DNA of 64,000 nt from Velocimicrobium porci (GTDB lineage Bacteria > Bacillota > Clostridia > Lachnospirales > Lachnospiraceae): contig NZ_VUMT01000001.1 of assembly GCF_009696045.1 (NCBI RefSeq), forward strand, positions 62,001 to 126,000. Direction: 5' to 3'. The first letter of the stretch is position 1, and the number at the start of each line of letters is the position of its first letter. This document shows, in pieces, positions 46,512 to 55,323 of the stretch. The notes beneath the pieces were generated by a model. That model saw nothing but the letters and a program-made list of their open reading frames with translations, was not told where the DNA came from and made no database searches. A program made the position numbers and the translations under genes.

Positions 46512-47375
46512 ATGAAACGGAGTTTATCAAAAAATATTTTGCATTTAATTGGAATTTTAGTCGGCAACATAATCTACGCACTTGCCGTAACTATGTTTAT
46601 TCTTCCAAATGAATTAATTACAGGTGGTACAACCGGTCTTGCTTTATTTGTTAATAATCAGACAGGTCTTTCTATAAGTACTTTTGTTATGATTTTTAAT
46701 ATTCTAATGTTTATTTTAGGTGCTGTTGTCCTTGGTAAAAAGTTTGCTTTAACAACATTGATTAGCACTTTTTTCTATCCGATTGCGTTGGAAGCATTAC
46801 AGCATTTTCCTGAATTACAAAAGATGACACAAGATACTTTATTGTCTACTATTTATGCCGGTCTTATGATTGGTTTCGCAATCGGACTTGTAATTCGATG
46901 TGGGGCTTCTACTGGTGGCATGGATATTCCTCCGCTTGTATTAAATAAGAAGTTTGGTCTTCCGGTTTCTGTTATGCTTTACTTCTTTGATTGTCTTATT
47001 TTATTATCACAAATGCTGATTTCTGACAAAGAACGTGTACTTTATGGTATTTTGCTTGTACTAATTTATACAATTGTATTAGATAAGGTTCTCTTATTCG
47101 GCGACTCAAAAATGCAAGTAAAAATTGTCAGCGAAAAATACGAAGAAATCACCGATATGATTATTCACCAACTCGACCGCGGTGCAACTTTACTTCATTC
47201 TGAAACTGGTTATTGCAAAAAGAATATTAAGGTCGTTCTTTCAGTTATTTCGAATCGAGAACTTCCTAAATTAAATGATATGGTTCTCTCAATTGATCCA
47301 AATGCTTTTATGATTGTAAATCAAATCAGCCAGGTAAACGGAAGAGGATTTACTCTTGAAAAAGAATATAAATAG
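46512..47375 (+). CDS. YitT family membrane protein
   Basis: 287 aa: five predicted helices (about 10-190, with ELITGGTTGLALFVNNQTG near residue 35 and GASTGGMDIPPLVLNKKFG near 135) and a cytoplasmic C-terminal DUF2179 domain (about 195-285, GATLLHSETGYCKKNIKVVLSVI). RBS AGGAGG lies before ATG. The family is widespread in Firmicutes with no fixed function. Confidence 0.9.
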   Translation: MKRSLSKNILHLIGILVGNIIYALAVTMFILPNELITGGTTGLALFVNNQTGLSISTFVMIFNILMFILGAVVLGKKFALTTLISTFFYPIALEALQHFPELQKMTQDTLLSTIYAGLMIGFAIGLVIRCGASTGGMDIPPLVLNKKFGLPVSVMLYFFDCLILLSQMLISDKERVLYGILLVLIYTIVLDKVLLFGDSKMQVKIVSEKYEEITDMIIHQLDRGATLLHSETGYCKKNIKVVLSVISNRELPKLNDMVLSIDPNAFMIVNQISQVNGRGFTLEKEYK

Positions 47376-47385
47376 TGATAAAACA

Positions 47386-47419
47386 ATACCGCCAGACTCT
47401 GTCACGAGATTGGCGGTAT
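47386..47419. terminator. Bidirectional terminator between YitT and epimerase-like genes
   Basis: ATACCGCCA / TGGCGGTAT, nine perfect pairs with a 16-base loop, followed by CATTTTTAT on the plus strand and TGTTTTATC on the minus strand; convergent genes flank it. Confidence 0.82.
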
Positions 47420-47436
47420 CATTTTTATGTCGGAGG

Positions 47437-48315
47437 TTATTCAATTGTTATTGTATACTCAGCATCAAACTGACCACCGACTTCTAATTTATTTCCCCAT
47501 TCCCTTTCTTCTAACGTGCCATCAAAATCATACCGGTCACATCTTCCATACCATGGTTCAATACATATAAATGGAGCATTTTTCTTTGCTGGCGACCAAA
47601 TTCCAAAAAGCGGTGCAAAAAAGTCAACTGTCACATAAGGTTCCTTTTCGGAAGTTAATAATGACACCTGATGTGCCTGATAATTTTCAATAACAAGTGC
47701 GTCTTTGTCAAATAAATCTTCTGTAATTTTAAACTTTCCATCTTCTAATGGAAGTATATTTCCATCATAAGCAAGTAATCCATCTTCATTTACAAGTGAA
47801 TATTCCACTTTTTCATCGCAATCAAATCCAATATAATAATCGCTTTGCTTTTCTCCTTCTCTAAGTGGACATAAAAATGCAGGATGCCCACCAATTGAAA
47901 AATACATTGTTTTTCTGTCTTTGTTTTTTACTTTCCACATTACTTTTATTTTATTCGCAACAAGACGATATCCTATCTCAAGTTGAAATACAAATGGATA
48001 CTGCTCCAATGTTTTTTCATCGGAATGTAAACCAAACCAAATCTCATTTTCTTCTTTTTTAATCAGTGAAAACTCCATATCTCTCGCAAAACCATGTTGG
48101 GATAATGTATATGTTTTCCCATCATATACATATTTCTTTCCTTTACAGCTCCCAACAGCTGGGAAAAGAATCGGCGAACTTCGTTTCCAATATTTCTCAT
48201 CGCCATTCCATAAATATTCCTGCTCGCTTCCTTTGTCTTTTATCGAACAAAGCTCTGCACCTTTCGATTGAATCGTAATTATTAAAGTTTCGTTTTCCAA
48301 TACATAAGAACTCAT
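47437..48315 (-). CDS. Aldose 1-epimerase family protein (LacX-like)
   Basis: 292 aa galactose-mutarotase fold. GAELCSIKDKGSEQEYLWNG near the N-terminus, RSSPILFPAVG near residue 45, the catalytic His region GGHPAFLCPL near 145 and FICIEPWYGRCD near 245 resemble the LacX/YihR-like branch, which may act on hexose-6-phosphates or free aldoses. It interconverts anomers; the real sugar is unknown. The IS607 element begins 20 bases upstream of its start and could affect its promoter. Confidence 0.85.
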   Translation of the reverse strand: MSSYVLENETLIITIQSKGAELCSIKDKGSEQEYLWNGDEKYWKRSSPILFPAVGSCKGKKYVYDGKTYTLSQHGFARDMEFSLIKKEENEIWFGLHSDEKTLEQYPFVFQLEIGYRLVANKIKVMWKVKNKDRKTMYFSIGGHPAFLCPLREGEKQSDYYIGFDCDEKVEYSLVNEDGLLAYDGNILPLEDGKFKITEDLFDKDALVIENYQAHQVSLLTSEKEPYVTVDFFAPLFGIWSPAKKNAPFICIEPWYGRCDRYDFDGTLEEREWGNKLEVGGQFDAEYTITIE

Positions 48316-48335
48316 CTCTTCTTCTCCGTTACTGA

Positions 48336-48356
48336 AAACTTATAAAAAGTTATAAA
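48336..48356. repeat. tnpB-side inverted end of the IS607-type element
   Basis: 21 bases, AT-rich, matching the complement of 50250-50270 at 20 positions. Contains two TTATAA cores. Confidence 0.75.
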
Positions 48357-48495
48357 CTTTTATGTTTCATTCCTACTTCAATGTGTATGCTTTTGCACTG
48401 AATAAATCCAGATACTACTCACAAGTTCTTGTACACTCCATAGGCGTAAATTCCTGACTAACGTACCAGTACATATCTGCATTAACTTGAAAATG
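48357..48495 (-). ncRNA. Candidate omega RNA (TnpB guide RNA scaffold) region
   Basis: Between the tnpB 3' end and the element boundary lie about 140 bases that code nothing. In IS605/IS607 elements the TnpB guide RNA is made from this location and uses the flanking DNA as guide. Short complementary stretches such as GTACAAGAACTTGT... are visible, but I cannot demonstrate the conserved fold. With TnpB broken, any RNA here would be an orphan. Confidence 0.4.
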
Positions 48496-49579
48496 TTATG
48501 CTACAGATTGTTTCAAACCATTTTCTCCATATCTTTTTAGATTCAAAGAAGCTTGGTAATCTCTATCTATCACGTTTCCACATTCACATTTGTAAATACG
48601 GTCTGATAACTTTAAATCTTTCTTGATATTTCCGCAACAACTACATAGTTTAGAACTTGGAAAGAATCTATCTGCAATAATTATCGGAATATTCTTCCAT
48701 ACAAATAAAACTTGGTTCTCGTTTTATGATTTCAGATGTTGTCTGATGTAAATAGTTTTGACGAAGATTGGTTAGTCTGTGATTTAACTTTAAAAGTTCT
48801 TGTTCACTTTTTATAAGGTTACTTGTTTTACAGTAATTTTCTCCTTTCTTATTTTTCTCATATCTTCTTGATATGGAACGCTGTAACCTGCGTTTTCTTT
48901 TCTCTAATTTCTTTACTTTTTGGGTTTTATTTATATTCTGATATTTATGCCCATTCGAACAGATTGCTAAATCTTTTATTCCTAAATCAATTCCAATTCC
49001 TTCGTTTGATGGAAGGGCAGAACTGTCTTCGTATTCCATTCCAATTGTAATCCACCAATTTAATCCGTCATATTTTATACGAGGATTCATGTACTTTACG
49101 TTTGCAATAGGAATACGACCATGTTCTGCAAGCCTGATCCAATTTAATTTCTGTTTGTTTTTCTTTTTCGAAGCAGCAAATCCTTCTACTTTTACATGAG
49201 TGTCTGTAAATTGGATTTTTACATTATCCTGATAGAATTTTGGCATGGAATGTTTCTTACTCTTAAATCGTGGAAACTTTGTATACCCATTAAAGAAATC
49301 TCTATACGCTTCACAAGCGTCTTTAATTGCTTGTTTGGTTACATTATTAGAAATATTACTCAACCAAGCATATTCATCAGTTTTCTTTAATTGTGTAAAT
49401 TCTTTTCGTAAATCTCCATCCGATATAAACTTACCACCGTTTTTATAATTATCCTGTTCTCTACTCAAAGCCCAGTTATAAGCAAATCGGGCCGTATTGG
49501 CATATTGAAATAATTTGGTTTTTTGTTTATTATTTGGAATCAGCATTACTCGAATTGTTTTTATCATTGTCTTCACCAC
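48496..49579 (-). pseudogene. tnpB: TnpB (RNA-guided nuclease), broken by internal deletion and frameshift
   Basis: The first frame (48668-49579) gives 303 aa with the N-terminal helical region and RuvC-I Asp in GIGIDLGIKDLAIC (near residue 195), then reaches the RuvC-II Glu in SFICMEE and runs into stop within a few codons. A second frame immediately after reads [21 protein letters not shown]...[21 protein letters not shown] and stops at 48496-48498: the zinc ribbon and RuvC-III Asp. In intact relatives about 45 residues separate Glu and the ADRFFPSSK motif; here there are under ten. About 35-40 codons and the frame are lost, so no active nuclease is expected. Confidence 0.88.
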
Positions 49580-50183
49580 CTTCTTCTATCAGTTCTTTAA
49601 CAAGTTTTCTTGCTTTATTTGCACGTTTTCCTTGTAACTTACAACTGAATGCAGTTATTATTTGTACTAAATCTTCAACAAGTTCTTGTTGTTCTGATTT
49701 TTCAGTATCATCAATTATTTCTATATCGCAATTATATAAACTTGCAATATATTCAACTAATTCAAACCCAAATCGTAATAATCTATCTTGATACAAAACT
49801 ACAACCTTTTCGACTTTGTTCTGAGAGATTCGTTTAATCAGTTCTTTTAATCCTTTTTTCTTATAATTGATTCCAGAGCCAATATCACTAATAATCTCAA
49901 AAGGCTTGCCTTGTGCAGTTAAGTACAATTTCATATTCTCTATTTGACGTTCCAAATCATCTTTTTGTTTATTGCTTGAAACTCTACAATAGCCAATGGT
50001 AATTCTATCAAGATTTGGTTTTATATTCACCACTTGATTCAATTGTTCGTGCGAATAATATCTATATCCATTGCTAGAAGTATGATGTGGATGAAGTTTT
50101 CCGTTATTGTCCCAATTCCGTAATGTTTGTGCTGAAACTCCTAAAATCTTTGAAAATTCATTGATAGAATAGTATTTGCTCAT
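49530..50183 (-). CDS. tnpA: IS607-family serine recombinase (transposase)
   Basis: 217 aa. N-terminal MerR-like HTH with YSINEFSKILGVSAQTLRNWD, then the serine resolvase domain: ITIGYCRVSSNKQKDDLERQ, in which the first Ser of VSS is the expected nucleophile, and VVLYQDRLLRFGFELVEYI with conserved Arg. ATG 50181-50183 follows AAGGAGA by eight bases; a longer frame upstream has no ribosome site. Overlaps the start of tnpB by 50 bases as is usual. The gene appears intact, so the element might still move if the ends are good. Confidence 0.92.
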   Translation of the reverse strand: MSKYYSINEFSKILGVSAQTLRNWDNNGKLHPHHTSSNGYRYYSHEQLNQVVNIKPNLDRITIGYCRVSSNKQKDDLERQIENMKLYLTAQGKPFEIISDIGSGINYKKKGLKELIKRISQNKVEKVVVLYQDRLLRFGFELVEYIASLYNCDIEIIDDTEKSEQQELVEDLVQIITAFSCKLQGKRANKARKLVKELIEEGGEDNDKNNSSNADSK

Positions 50184-50249
50184 AATTAAAATCTCCTTAT
50201 AATGTTTATACTTTATTCTATCAAGATAAGTTATAAAATTCAACAGATA

Positions 50250-50270
50250 TTTATAACATTTTATAAGTTT
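50250..50270. repeat. tnpA-side inverted end of the IS607-type element
   Basis: Partner of 48336-48356, one mismatch in 21. Lies 67 bases ahead of the tnpA ATG and probably overlaps its promoter, allowing autoregulation. Confidence 0.75.
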
Positions 50271-50309
50271 AATTTATCCGTTTACCACCTCCTATTTATC
50301 ATCTTAGTT

Positions 50310-50642
50310 TTAAAAAATTGCCTGAACTAATATCATATAACAAGCTGTTCCTACTCCTATACTTAAAAGATTATTTCTTTTCCAAACATGAAGTACCGCT
50401 ACAATTCCAATCGCAACAAATTCCGGGATTCCCCTTGGTGCAACTGTAAAATCAACCGTTCGAATACAATACACAATTAATGTAATTATAATTGCCGGAG
50501 GAAGCACTTTACCCAAATAGGTAACAGCCTCGGGAACTTTTCTTTTTCCTCCAAAACATAGAAATGGAAGAACTCTTGTGCCAAAAGTTACAACTGCACA
50601 CAGAGCTATAATTCCAATTACTGTATTTGTATCAACATTCAA
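50310..50642 (-). CDS. azlD: Branched-chain amino acid export subunit AzlD
   Basis: 110 aa, four helices, AzlD family partner of AzlC. FGTRVLPFLCFGGKRKVPEAVTYLGKVLPPAII near residue 20-50 is the family core. A TTG at 50640-50642 is the likely start: AGGAGG lies eight bases ahead within the azlC tail, and the genes overlap by 11 bases, implying coupling. An earlier in-frame TTG (50663) has no ribosome site. Confidence 0.85.
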   Translation of the reverse strand: MNVDTNTVIGIIALCAVVTFGTRVLPFLCFGGKRKVPEAVTYLGKVLPPAIIITLIVYCIRTVDFTVAPRGIPEFVAIGIVAVLHVWKRNNLLSIGVGTACYMILVQAIF

Positions 50643-51333
50643 GCTGTTCTCCTCCTGTTTCAATCATTTGCTTTTTTACCATCAATAATAGACTGACTGT
50701 CACAATTAAAGATGGAAGAATAAAATTATCTGCCCCGAATATACACAAGCAACCCACACTGGATATTCCTCCAATCCAAACCGGAATATGATTTTTGCTT
50801 TCTAACCATTGTTCAATAAAAATAACAACAAATAACGCTGTCATTGCAAAATCAACTCCTGTTGTGTCAAACGGAATCAGTTCTCCTGCAATCGTTCCAA
50901 GTATTCCGCCTAAAATCCAATAACAGTGGTCAAATAATGCAATAAAAAATGACGCCTTTTTTTCATCGATACCGTCCGGCACTTTAAGTGAGCATAACAC
51001 CGAATAAGTTTCGTCTGTCAATGAAAAAATCATATATGGGTATGCTTTCCCCATCGCCTGAAACCGCTCTATAAATGAAAGTCCATAAAATATATGACGA
51101 CTGTTAAGCATAAATGTCATAAATGCCATATTAAACCAGCTAACGCTTCCGCTTAAAAAACTGATTAATAAAAATTGACCTGAACCTGCATAGACTGTAA
51201 GGCTAATAAAAAATGCCCATATAAAATTATAACCTGCCTTTTGAAGAAGCAGTCCAAATGCCATCCCTAAAAATAAATAACCACATAATATAGGCAAACT
51301 TTGGACAAAAGCATAACAAATTGTTTTTTTCAC
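50632..51333 (-). CDS. azlC: Branched-chain amino acid export protein AzlC
   Basis: 233 aa, large subunit of the AzlCD exporter, about eight helices. LPILCGYLFLGMAFGLLLQKAGY near residue 14 and YAGSGQFLLISFL near 48 match the family, as does LTDETYSVLC near 105. The start appears to be GTG (51331-51333). It follows the Re-citrate-synthase-like gene by 31 bases. AzlCD in B. subtilis mediates resistance to 4-azaleucine by efflux. Confidence 0.87.
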   Translation of the reverse strand: MKKTICYAFVQSLPILCGYLFLGMAFGLLLQKAGYNFIWAFFISLTVYAGSGQFLLISFLSGSVSWFNMAFMTFMLNSRHIFYGLSFIERFQAMGKAYPYMIFSLTDETYSVLCSLKVPDGIDEKKASFFIALFDHCYWILGGILGTIAGELIPFDTTGVDFAMTALFVVIFIEQWLESKNHIPVWIGGISSVGCLCIFGADNFILPSLIVTVSLLLMVKKQMIETGGEQLEC

Positions 51334-51364
51334 TGTTTCTATTGTACCTTTCTAACAAATTTTA

Positions 51365-52774
51365 TCATTCCAACGTTTTTATTTCATACTTAGGAATATT
51401 TAATCTCTCGCATGCTTCATTAATAACTCTGACTAACTCCACATCTGTTAAAACAGTTACCCGACCTTCATCATATTGTTCATCTACCCATGCTTTTACC
51501 ATAGCAACCAATTCACAATTTTTATCAACTTGCTTTTCTTTTGGCAGTCGGAAATAAGTATTCATCCAATGGGCAATTCCTGCCAAACCAGATGTATTCG
51601 ATACCGCAACTAACACTGGACGATTTAAAAACTTATCTGTATCAAATATATTATAAATCTCTTCATTTTTCAATAACCCATCTGCATGAATTCCTGCTCT
51701 TGTTACATTAAAATTCTTCCCAACAAATGGTGTTCTCTCTGGTATTTTATAGCCAATTTCTTTTTCATAATATTCTGCTAATTCTGTAATTACTGTCGTG
51801 TCCATCTCGTCCAGGCTTCCTCTTAACTGTGCGTATTCAAATACCATTGCCTCAAGTGGAGTATTGCCCGTACGTTCTCCGATTCCAAATAAAGAACAGT
51901 TTACGCCACTGCAGCCGTAGAGCCATGCTGTTGTCGAATTACTGACTGCCTTATAAAAATCATTATGCCCATGCCATTCCAAAAGCTCTGACGGAACACC
52001 TGCATGAGTTGTCAGTCCATAAATAATGCCTGGGACAGAACGTGGAAGCACTGCTCCCGGATAATTAACTCCATAACCCATTGTATCACATGCACGGACT
52101 TTAATCGGTATCTTATATTCTTCCATAAGTTTCGTAAGTTCCAGACAAAACGGAACAACATAACCGTAAAAATCTGCTCTTGTAATATCTTCTAAATGAC
52201 ACCGTGGGCTTATTCCGGTCTCCAAGCATTCTCGAATAACACTAAGATAGTGTTCCATCGCCTCTTTTCTTGTCATCTTCATTTTATAAAAAATATGATA
52301 ATCAGAACAGCTGACAAGAATTCCTGTTTCCTTCATTCCCAAATCTTTTACTAATTGAAAATCTTTTTTACTGGCACGAATCCAACTGGTTACTTCCGGA
52401 AACTCATAACCACGTTCCATGCATTTATAAACAGCGTCCCTGTCTTTCTTACTATATAAAAAAAATTCAGATGCCCTTATAAGTCCATTTGTCCCGCCCA
52501 AGCGATGGAGATAATCATAAATTGTTACAATCTGCTCCGTTGTATATGGTGTTCTTGATTGCTGTCCATCCCGAAATGTGGTATCAGTAATCCAAATCTT
52601 ATCCGGCATATGATGTGGGACAATTCTATCATTAAATGCAATCTTAGGTATTTCATCGTAGGGGAATAGGTTACGAAATACATTTGGTGTTTTTACGTCA
52701 ACAAGCGGATAAATATGCTCTTCCAGTTCCAATAAATTATTATGTGAATTCATTCGTACCTGTCTATTTTCCAT
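51365..52774 (-). CDS. DRE-TIM metallolyase, probable Re-citrate synthase
   Basis: 469 aa acyl-CoA/2-oxoacid condensing enzyme of the isopropylmalate/homocitrate synthase superfamily. The metal/catalytic signature WITDTTFRDGQQSR is near residue 61; RCHLEDITRADFYG (near 195), KVRACDTMGYGVNYPG (near 228) and LLEWHGHNDFYKAVSN (near 268, two metal His) follow. The layout and the N-terminal LVDVKTPNVFRNLFPYDEIPKI block resemble the Re-citrate synthases of Clostridium kluyveri and relatives rather than LeuA, which is longer with an allosteric domain. It would supply citrate for glutamate synthesis. Its operon with azlCD keeps an isopropylmalate- or citramalate-synthase role open. Confidence 0.75.
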   Translation of the reverse strand: MENRQVRMNSHNNLLELEEHIYPLVDVKTPNVFRNLFPYDEIPKIAFNDRIVPHHMPDKIWITDTTFRDGQQSRTPYTTEQIVTIYDYLHRLGGTNGLIRASEFFLYSKKDRDAVYKCMERGYEFPEVTSWIRASKKDFQLVKDLGMKETGILVSCSDYHIFYKMKMTRKEAMEHYLSVIRECLETGISPRCHLEDITRADFYGYVVPFCLELTKLMEEYKIPIKVRACDTMGYGVNYPGAVLPRSVPGIIYGLTTHAGVPSELLEWHGHNDFYKAVSNSTTAWLYGCSGVNCSLFGIGERTGNTPLEAMVFEYAQLRGSLDEMDTTVITELAEYYEKEIGYKIPERTPFVGKNFNVTRAGIHADGLLKNEEIYNIFDTDKFLNRPVLVAVSNTSGLAGIAHWMNTYFRLPKEKQVDKNCELVAMVKAWVDEQYDEGRVTVLTDVELVRVINEACERLNIPKYEIKTLE

Positions 52775-52996
52775 AGTGTTACCTTCTTTCTTTTTTCACC
52801 ATATAATTTTTTAAAGACTATTGTACGCTTTTTCATTCTAACATGCAAGTATTTGTATTTTTGAATTAATTTCGTTAAATGTTACCATTCACTCCCAAAA
52901 AGCAACCATTTGTCCTAATAAGAAAAAAAATGAAGTTTCTTATGTTATAATAATAAAATCAAGAGTACTACATAATATCTGAATGGAGGAATGTTT

Positions 52997-53482
52997 ATGA
53001 AAACAAAAAAAATGATTATGCTTATAGCAACAATGATTTTGGGAATTGTATTTTTAACGGGCTGTGGTGATCCGGTGGCAGATGAATTTGAAAAATTTCT
53101 AAATGAAGATATGGTAAAGATTAATGCAAACTATGAAGATTTAAAAACGGAAATGACTAAATGGGAAAATCTCAAAGATAATAAAGAGCTTGAAGCAAGT
53201 CTTAACGATACTATTTTACCTAATATTAATGAATCACTTTCTATGCTTTCTAAAATTGAAGTAGAAACAGATGAAGTAAAAGCAATTAAAGCTAAATATC
53301 AGAAAGTATTAGATACATATAAAGAAGGATTTGAACTTTTGCTTTCTGCCTGTGAAACAGATGATGAAGCTACAATAGAAAAAGCAAAGAAAAAAGTAGA
53401 TGATGCTATTTCTTTACTTGATGACTATAATAAAGCATTAGAAAAACTGGCAAAAGAAAAGGATATGAAAATAGAATACTAA
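52997..53482 (+). CDS. Small helical lipoprotein
   Basis: 161 aa. Signal sequence MKTKKMIMLIATMILGIVF with lipobox LTGC, then an acidic, Lys/Glu-rich, helical body (heptad-like KAIKAKYQKVLDTYKEGFELL). ATG 52997 follows GGAGG by eight bases; an ATG two codons earlier is too close to the ribosome site. Exported and membrane-anchored. No conserved enzyme motif; function unknown. Followed by a strong terminator, so a single-gene unit. Confidence 0.83.
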   Translation: MKTKKMIMLIATMILGIVFLTGCGDPVADEFEKFLNEDMVKINANYEDLKTEMTKWENLKDNKELEASLNDTILPNINESLSMLSKIEVETDEVKAIKAKYQKVLDTYKEGFELLLSACETDDEATIEKAKKKVDDAISLLDDYNKALEKLAKEKDMKIEY

Positions 53483-53502
53483 GAGCATTTAAGAGAAATA
53501 CA

Positions 53503-53548
53503 GATGTCACAAACTATCTGTTCCAGATAGATTTGTGGCATCTTTTTT
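53503..53548 (+). terminator. Terminator after the lipoprotein gene
   Basis: GATG(T)CACAAA.CTATCTG paired with AGATAG.TTTGTGGCATC (about 17 pairs, small imperfections, TTCC loop) followed by TTTTTT. Confidence 0.9.
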
Positions 53549-53575
53549 ATTATTGTAAATTTTCCATTTATTATA

Positions 53576-53632
53576 TTGACAGTCGCCAAATAGCGAGTAT
53601 AATAGACAGTGTTGCGTTTAGTTTTACTAAAC
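53576..53632 (+). promoter_or_regulatory. Promoter and palindromic operator of the pot operon regulator
   Basis: TTGACA (53576-53581), 16 bases, TATAAT (53598-53603), both exact consensus. The spacer contains the palindrome TCGC-CAAATA-GCGA. A second palindrome, GTTTAGT-TTT-ACTAAAC (53616-53632), lies just after the expected start (about 53610). Both are placed where a bound repressor would block transcription, so autoregulation by the XRE-cupin protein is likely. Confidence 0.75.
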
Positions 53633-53677
53633 TTCAAGTTTATTATTACTTTTATAAAAAAGAGGTGGTCGCACCAG

Positions 53678-54214
53678 ATGAATATCGGTCATAAAATCAA
53701 AACATTACGGATTCAAAAGGGACTCACACAAGAGGAACTGGCAGATCGTGCAGAACTGTCAAAGGGCTTTATTTCACAGGTAGAACGGGATTTAACTTCC
53801 CCCTCTATCGCCACACTAGTCGATATCCTGCAATGTCTTGGAACAAATCTGGAAGAATTTTTTGTAAAATCAACTCCGGAACAAGTGGTATTTAAGAAAA
53901 ACGACTACTTTGAGAAATTAGATACCGAATTAAAAAATAAAATTGAATGGATTATCCCAAATGCACAAAAGAATATGATGGAACCAATTTTACTTACACT
54001 AGAACCTGAAGGCTCCACTTATCCGGATAATCCACATGAAGGTGAAGAATTTGGTTATGTTATAAAGGGAAGTATTCTTATTACAATTGGTAATAAAAAT
54101 TATCCTGCAAAGTCGGGTGAATCTTTTTATTTTACACCAAACCAAAAGCATTATATCACCGCAAAAAGTAAGGGAGCCACGATTCTATGGGTATCAACTC
54201 CCCCAAGTTTTTAA
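53678..54214 (+). CDS. XRE-family regulator with cupin domain, probable polyamine-responsive
   Basis: 178 aa. N-terminal HTH (IGHKIKTLRIQKGLTQEELADRAELSKGFISQVERD, residues about 3-38) and C-terminal cupin (EPEGSTYPDNPHEGEEFGYVIKGSI, then GESFYFTPNQKHYITA). ATG 53678 (MNIGHK) lies nine bases after GAGGTGG; a further upstream ATG is inside the leader and lacks a site. It lies 35 bases ahead of potA, the common arrangement in Firmicutes (PuuR-like). Polyamine sensing is inferred from that position. Confidence 0.88.
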   Translation: MNIGHKIKTLRIQKGLTQEELADRAELSKGFISQVERDLTSPSIATLVDILQCLGTNLEEFFVKSTPEQVVFKKNDYFEKLDTELKNKIEWIIPNAQKNMMEPILLTLEPEGSTYPDNPHEGEEFGYVIKGSILITIGNKNYPAKSGESFYFTPNQKHYITAKSKGATILWVSTPPSF

Positions 54215-54249
54215 GAATAGAAAGCCTTTAATGGCACATGGAGGTAATT

Positions 54250-55323
54250 ATGGCAAATAAATTAATTGAATTAGTAAATATTTCTAAAACTTATGGGGAT
54301 AATGTCGTCTTAGATGATTTAAACCTTTATTTTAATGAAAATAAATTTTTAACATTATTAGGTCCCAGTGGATGCGGAAAAACAACAACGCTTCGTATCA
54401 TGGGAGGATTTGAAACGCCCGATACCGGAAGTGTTTTATTTCAGGGAAAAGATATTAAAAGTATTCCTCCAAACCACAGACCATTAAATACAGTTTTTCA
54501 AAAATATGCTTTGTTTACTCACATGACAGTTGCTGATAACATTGCATTTGGATTAAAAATCAAGAAAAAAAGCAAGGCTTATATACAGGATAAAATAAAA
54601 TATGCCCTAAAATTAGTAAATTTGGACGGATTTGAAAATCGTATGCCGGATTCTCTTAGTGGTGGACAGCAACAGCGTATTGCAATTGCACGGGCAATTG
54701 TAAATGAACCTAAAGTGCTTTTATTAGATGAACCACTCGGTGCATTAGACTTAAAACTACGGCAAGATATGCAATATGAATTAATTCGTTTGAAAAATGA
54801 ATTAGGAATTACATTTGTATATGTTACACATGACCAAGAGGAAGCACTTACAATGTCTGATACAATCGTTGTAATGAACCAAGGATACATTCAACAAATC
54901 GGATCACCGGAAGATATTTATAATGAGCCTGAAAACGCCTTTGTAGCAGATTTTATTGGTGAAAGTAATATCCTTTCTGCAACTATGGTAGAAGACAAAT
55001 TAGTTAATATTTTAGGTGTAAATTTTCCTTGTGTTGATACAGGTTTCGGTCAAAATAAACCGGTTGACGTCGTAATCCGCCCGGAAGACATTGATTTTGT
55101 TGCTCCAGATGAGGGGCAATTAAAGGGTCGTGTTACTTCCCTTATATTCAAAGGTGTCCATTATGAAATGGAAGTTATGGCAAATGGATTTGAATGGCTT
55201 GTCCACAGCACAGATATGCAGCCTGTTGGAACTGAAGTTGGAATGAAGGTGGACCCATTTGATATTCAAATTATGAATAAACCTACATCTGAAGATGAGG
55301 AGGCAGTAAAAGTCGATGAATAA
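54250..55323 (+). CDS. potA: Spermidine/putrescine ABC transporter, ATPase
   Basis: 357 aa ABC ATPase. Walker [16 protein letters not shown] near residue 35, signature [15 protein letters not shown] near 135, Walker [13 protein letters not shown] near 158, switch His in [15 protein letters not shown], and a C-terminal TOBE regulatory domain (about 270-345). ATG 54250 follows GGAGG by five bases. Overlaps potB by 8 bases. Powers uptake through PotBC. Confidence 0.95.
   Translation: MANKLIELVNISKTYGDNVVLDDLNLYFNENKFLTLLGPSGCGKTTTLRIMGGFETPDTGSVLFQGKDIKSIPPNHRPLNTVFQKYALFTHMTVADNIAFGLKIKKKSKAYIQDKIKYALKLVNLDGFENRMPDSLSGGQQQRIAIARAIVNEPKVLLLDEPLGALDLKLRQDMQYELIRLKNELGITFVYVTHDQEEALTMSDTIVVMNQGYIQQIGSPEDIYNEPENAFVADFIGESNILSATMVEDKLVNILGVNFPCVDTGFGQNKPVDVVIRPEDIDFVAPDEGQLKGRVTSLIFKGVHYEMEVMANGFEWLVHSTDMQPVGTEVGMKVDPFDIQIMNKPTSEDEEAVKVDE

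Larger units (their letters stand above)
48336..50270 (-). mobile_element. IS607-type insertion sequence with degenerate tnpB
   Basis: A 1.9-kb element read tnpA then tnpB on the minus strand. Its edges carry a 21-base inverted repeat with one mismatch (48336-48356 against 50250-50270); a further AAGTTATAAAATT lies just inside at 50228. IS607 elements are described without classic terminal inverted repeats, so these are probably recombinase-binding repeats, and the exact ends may be a few bases away. It lies between the epimerase-like gene and azlD. Confidence 0.82.

Noticed and set aside
48668-49579. Intact short TnpB-like nuclease
   Set aside because: The frame ends just after the RuvC-II Glu; zinc ribbon and RuvC-III lie in another frame, so it is a truncated pseudogene.
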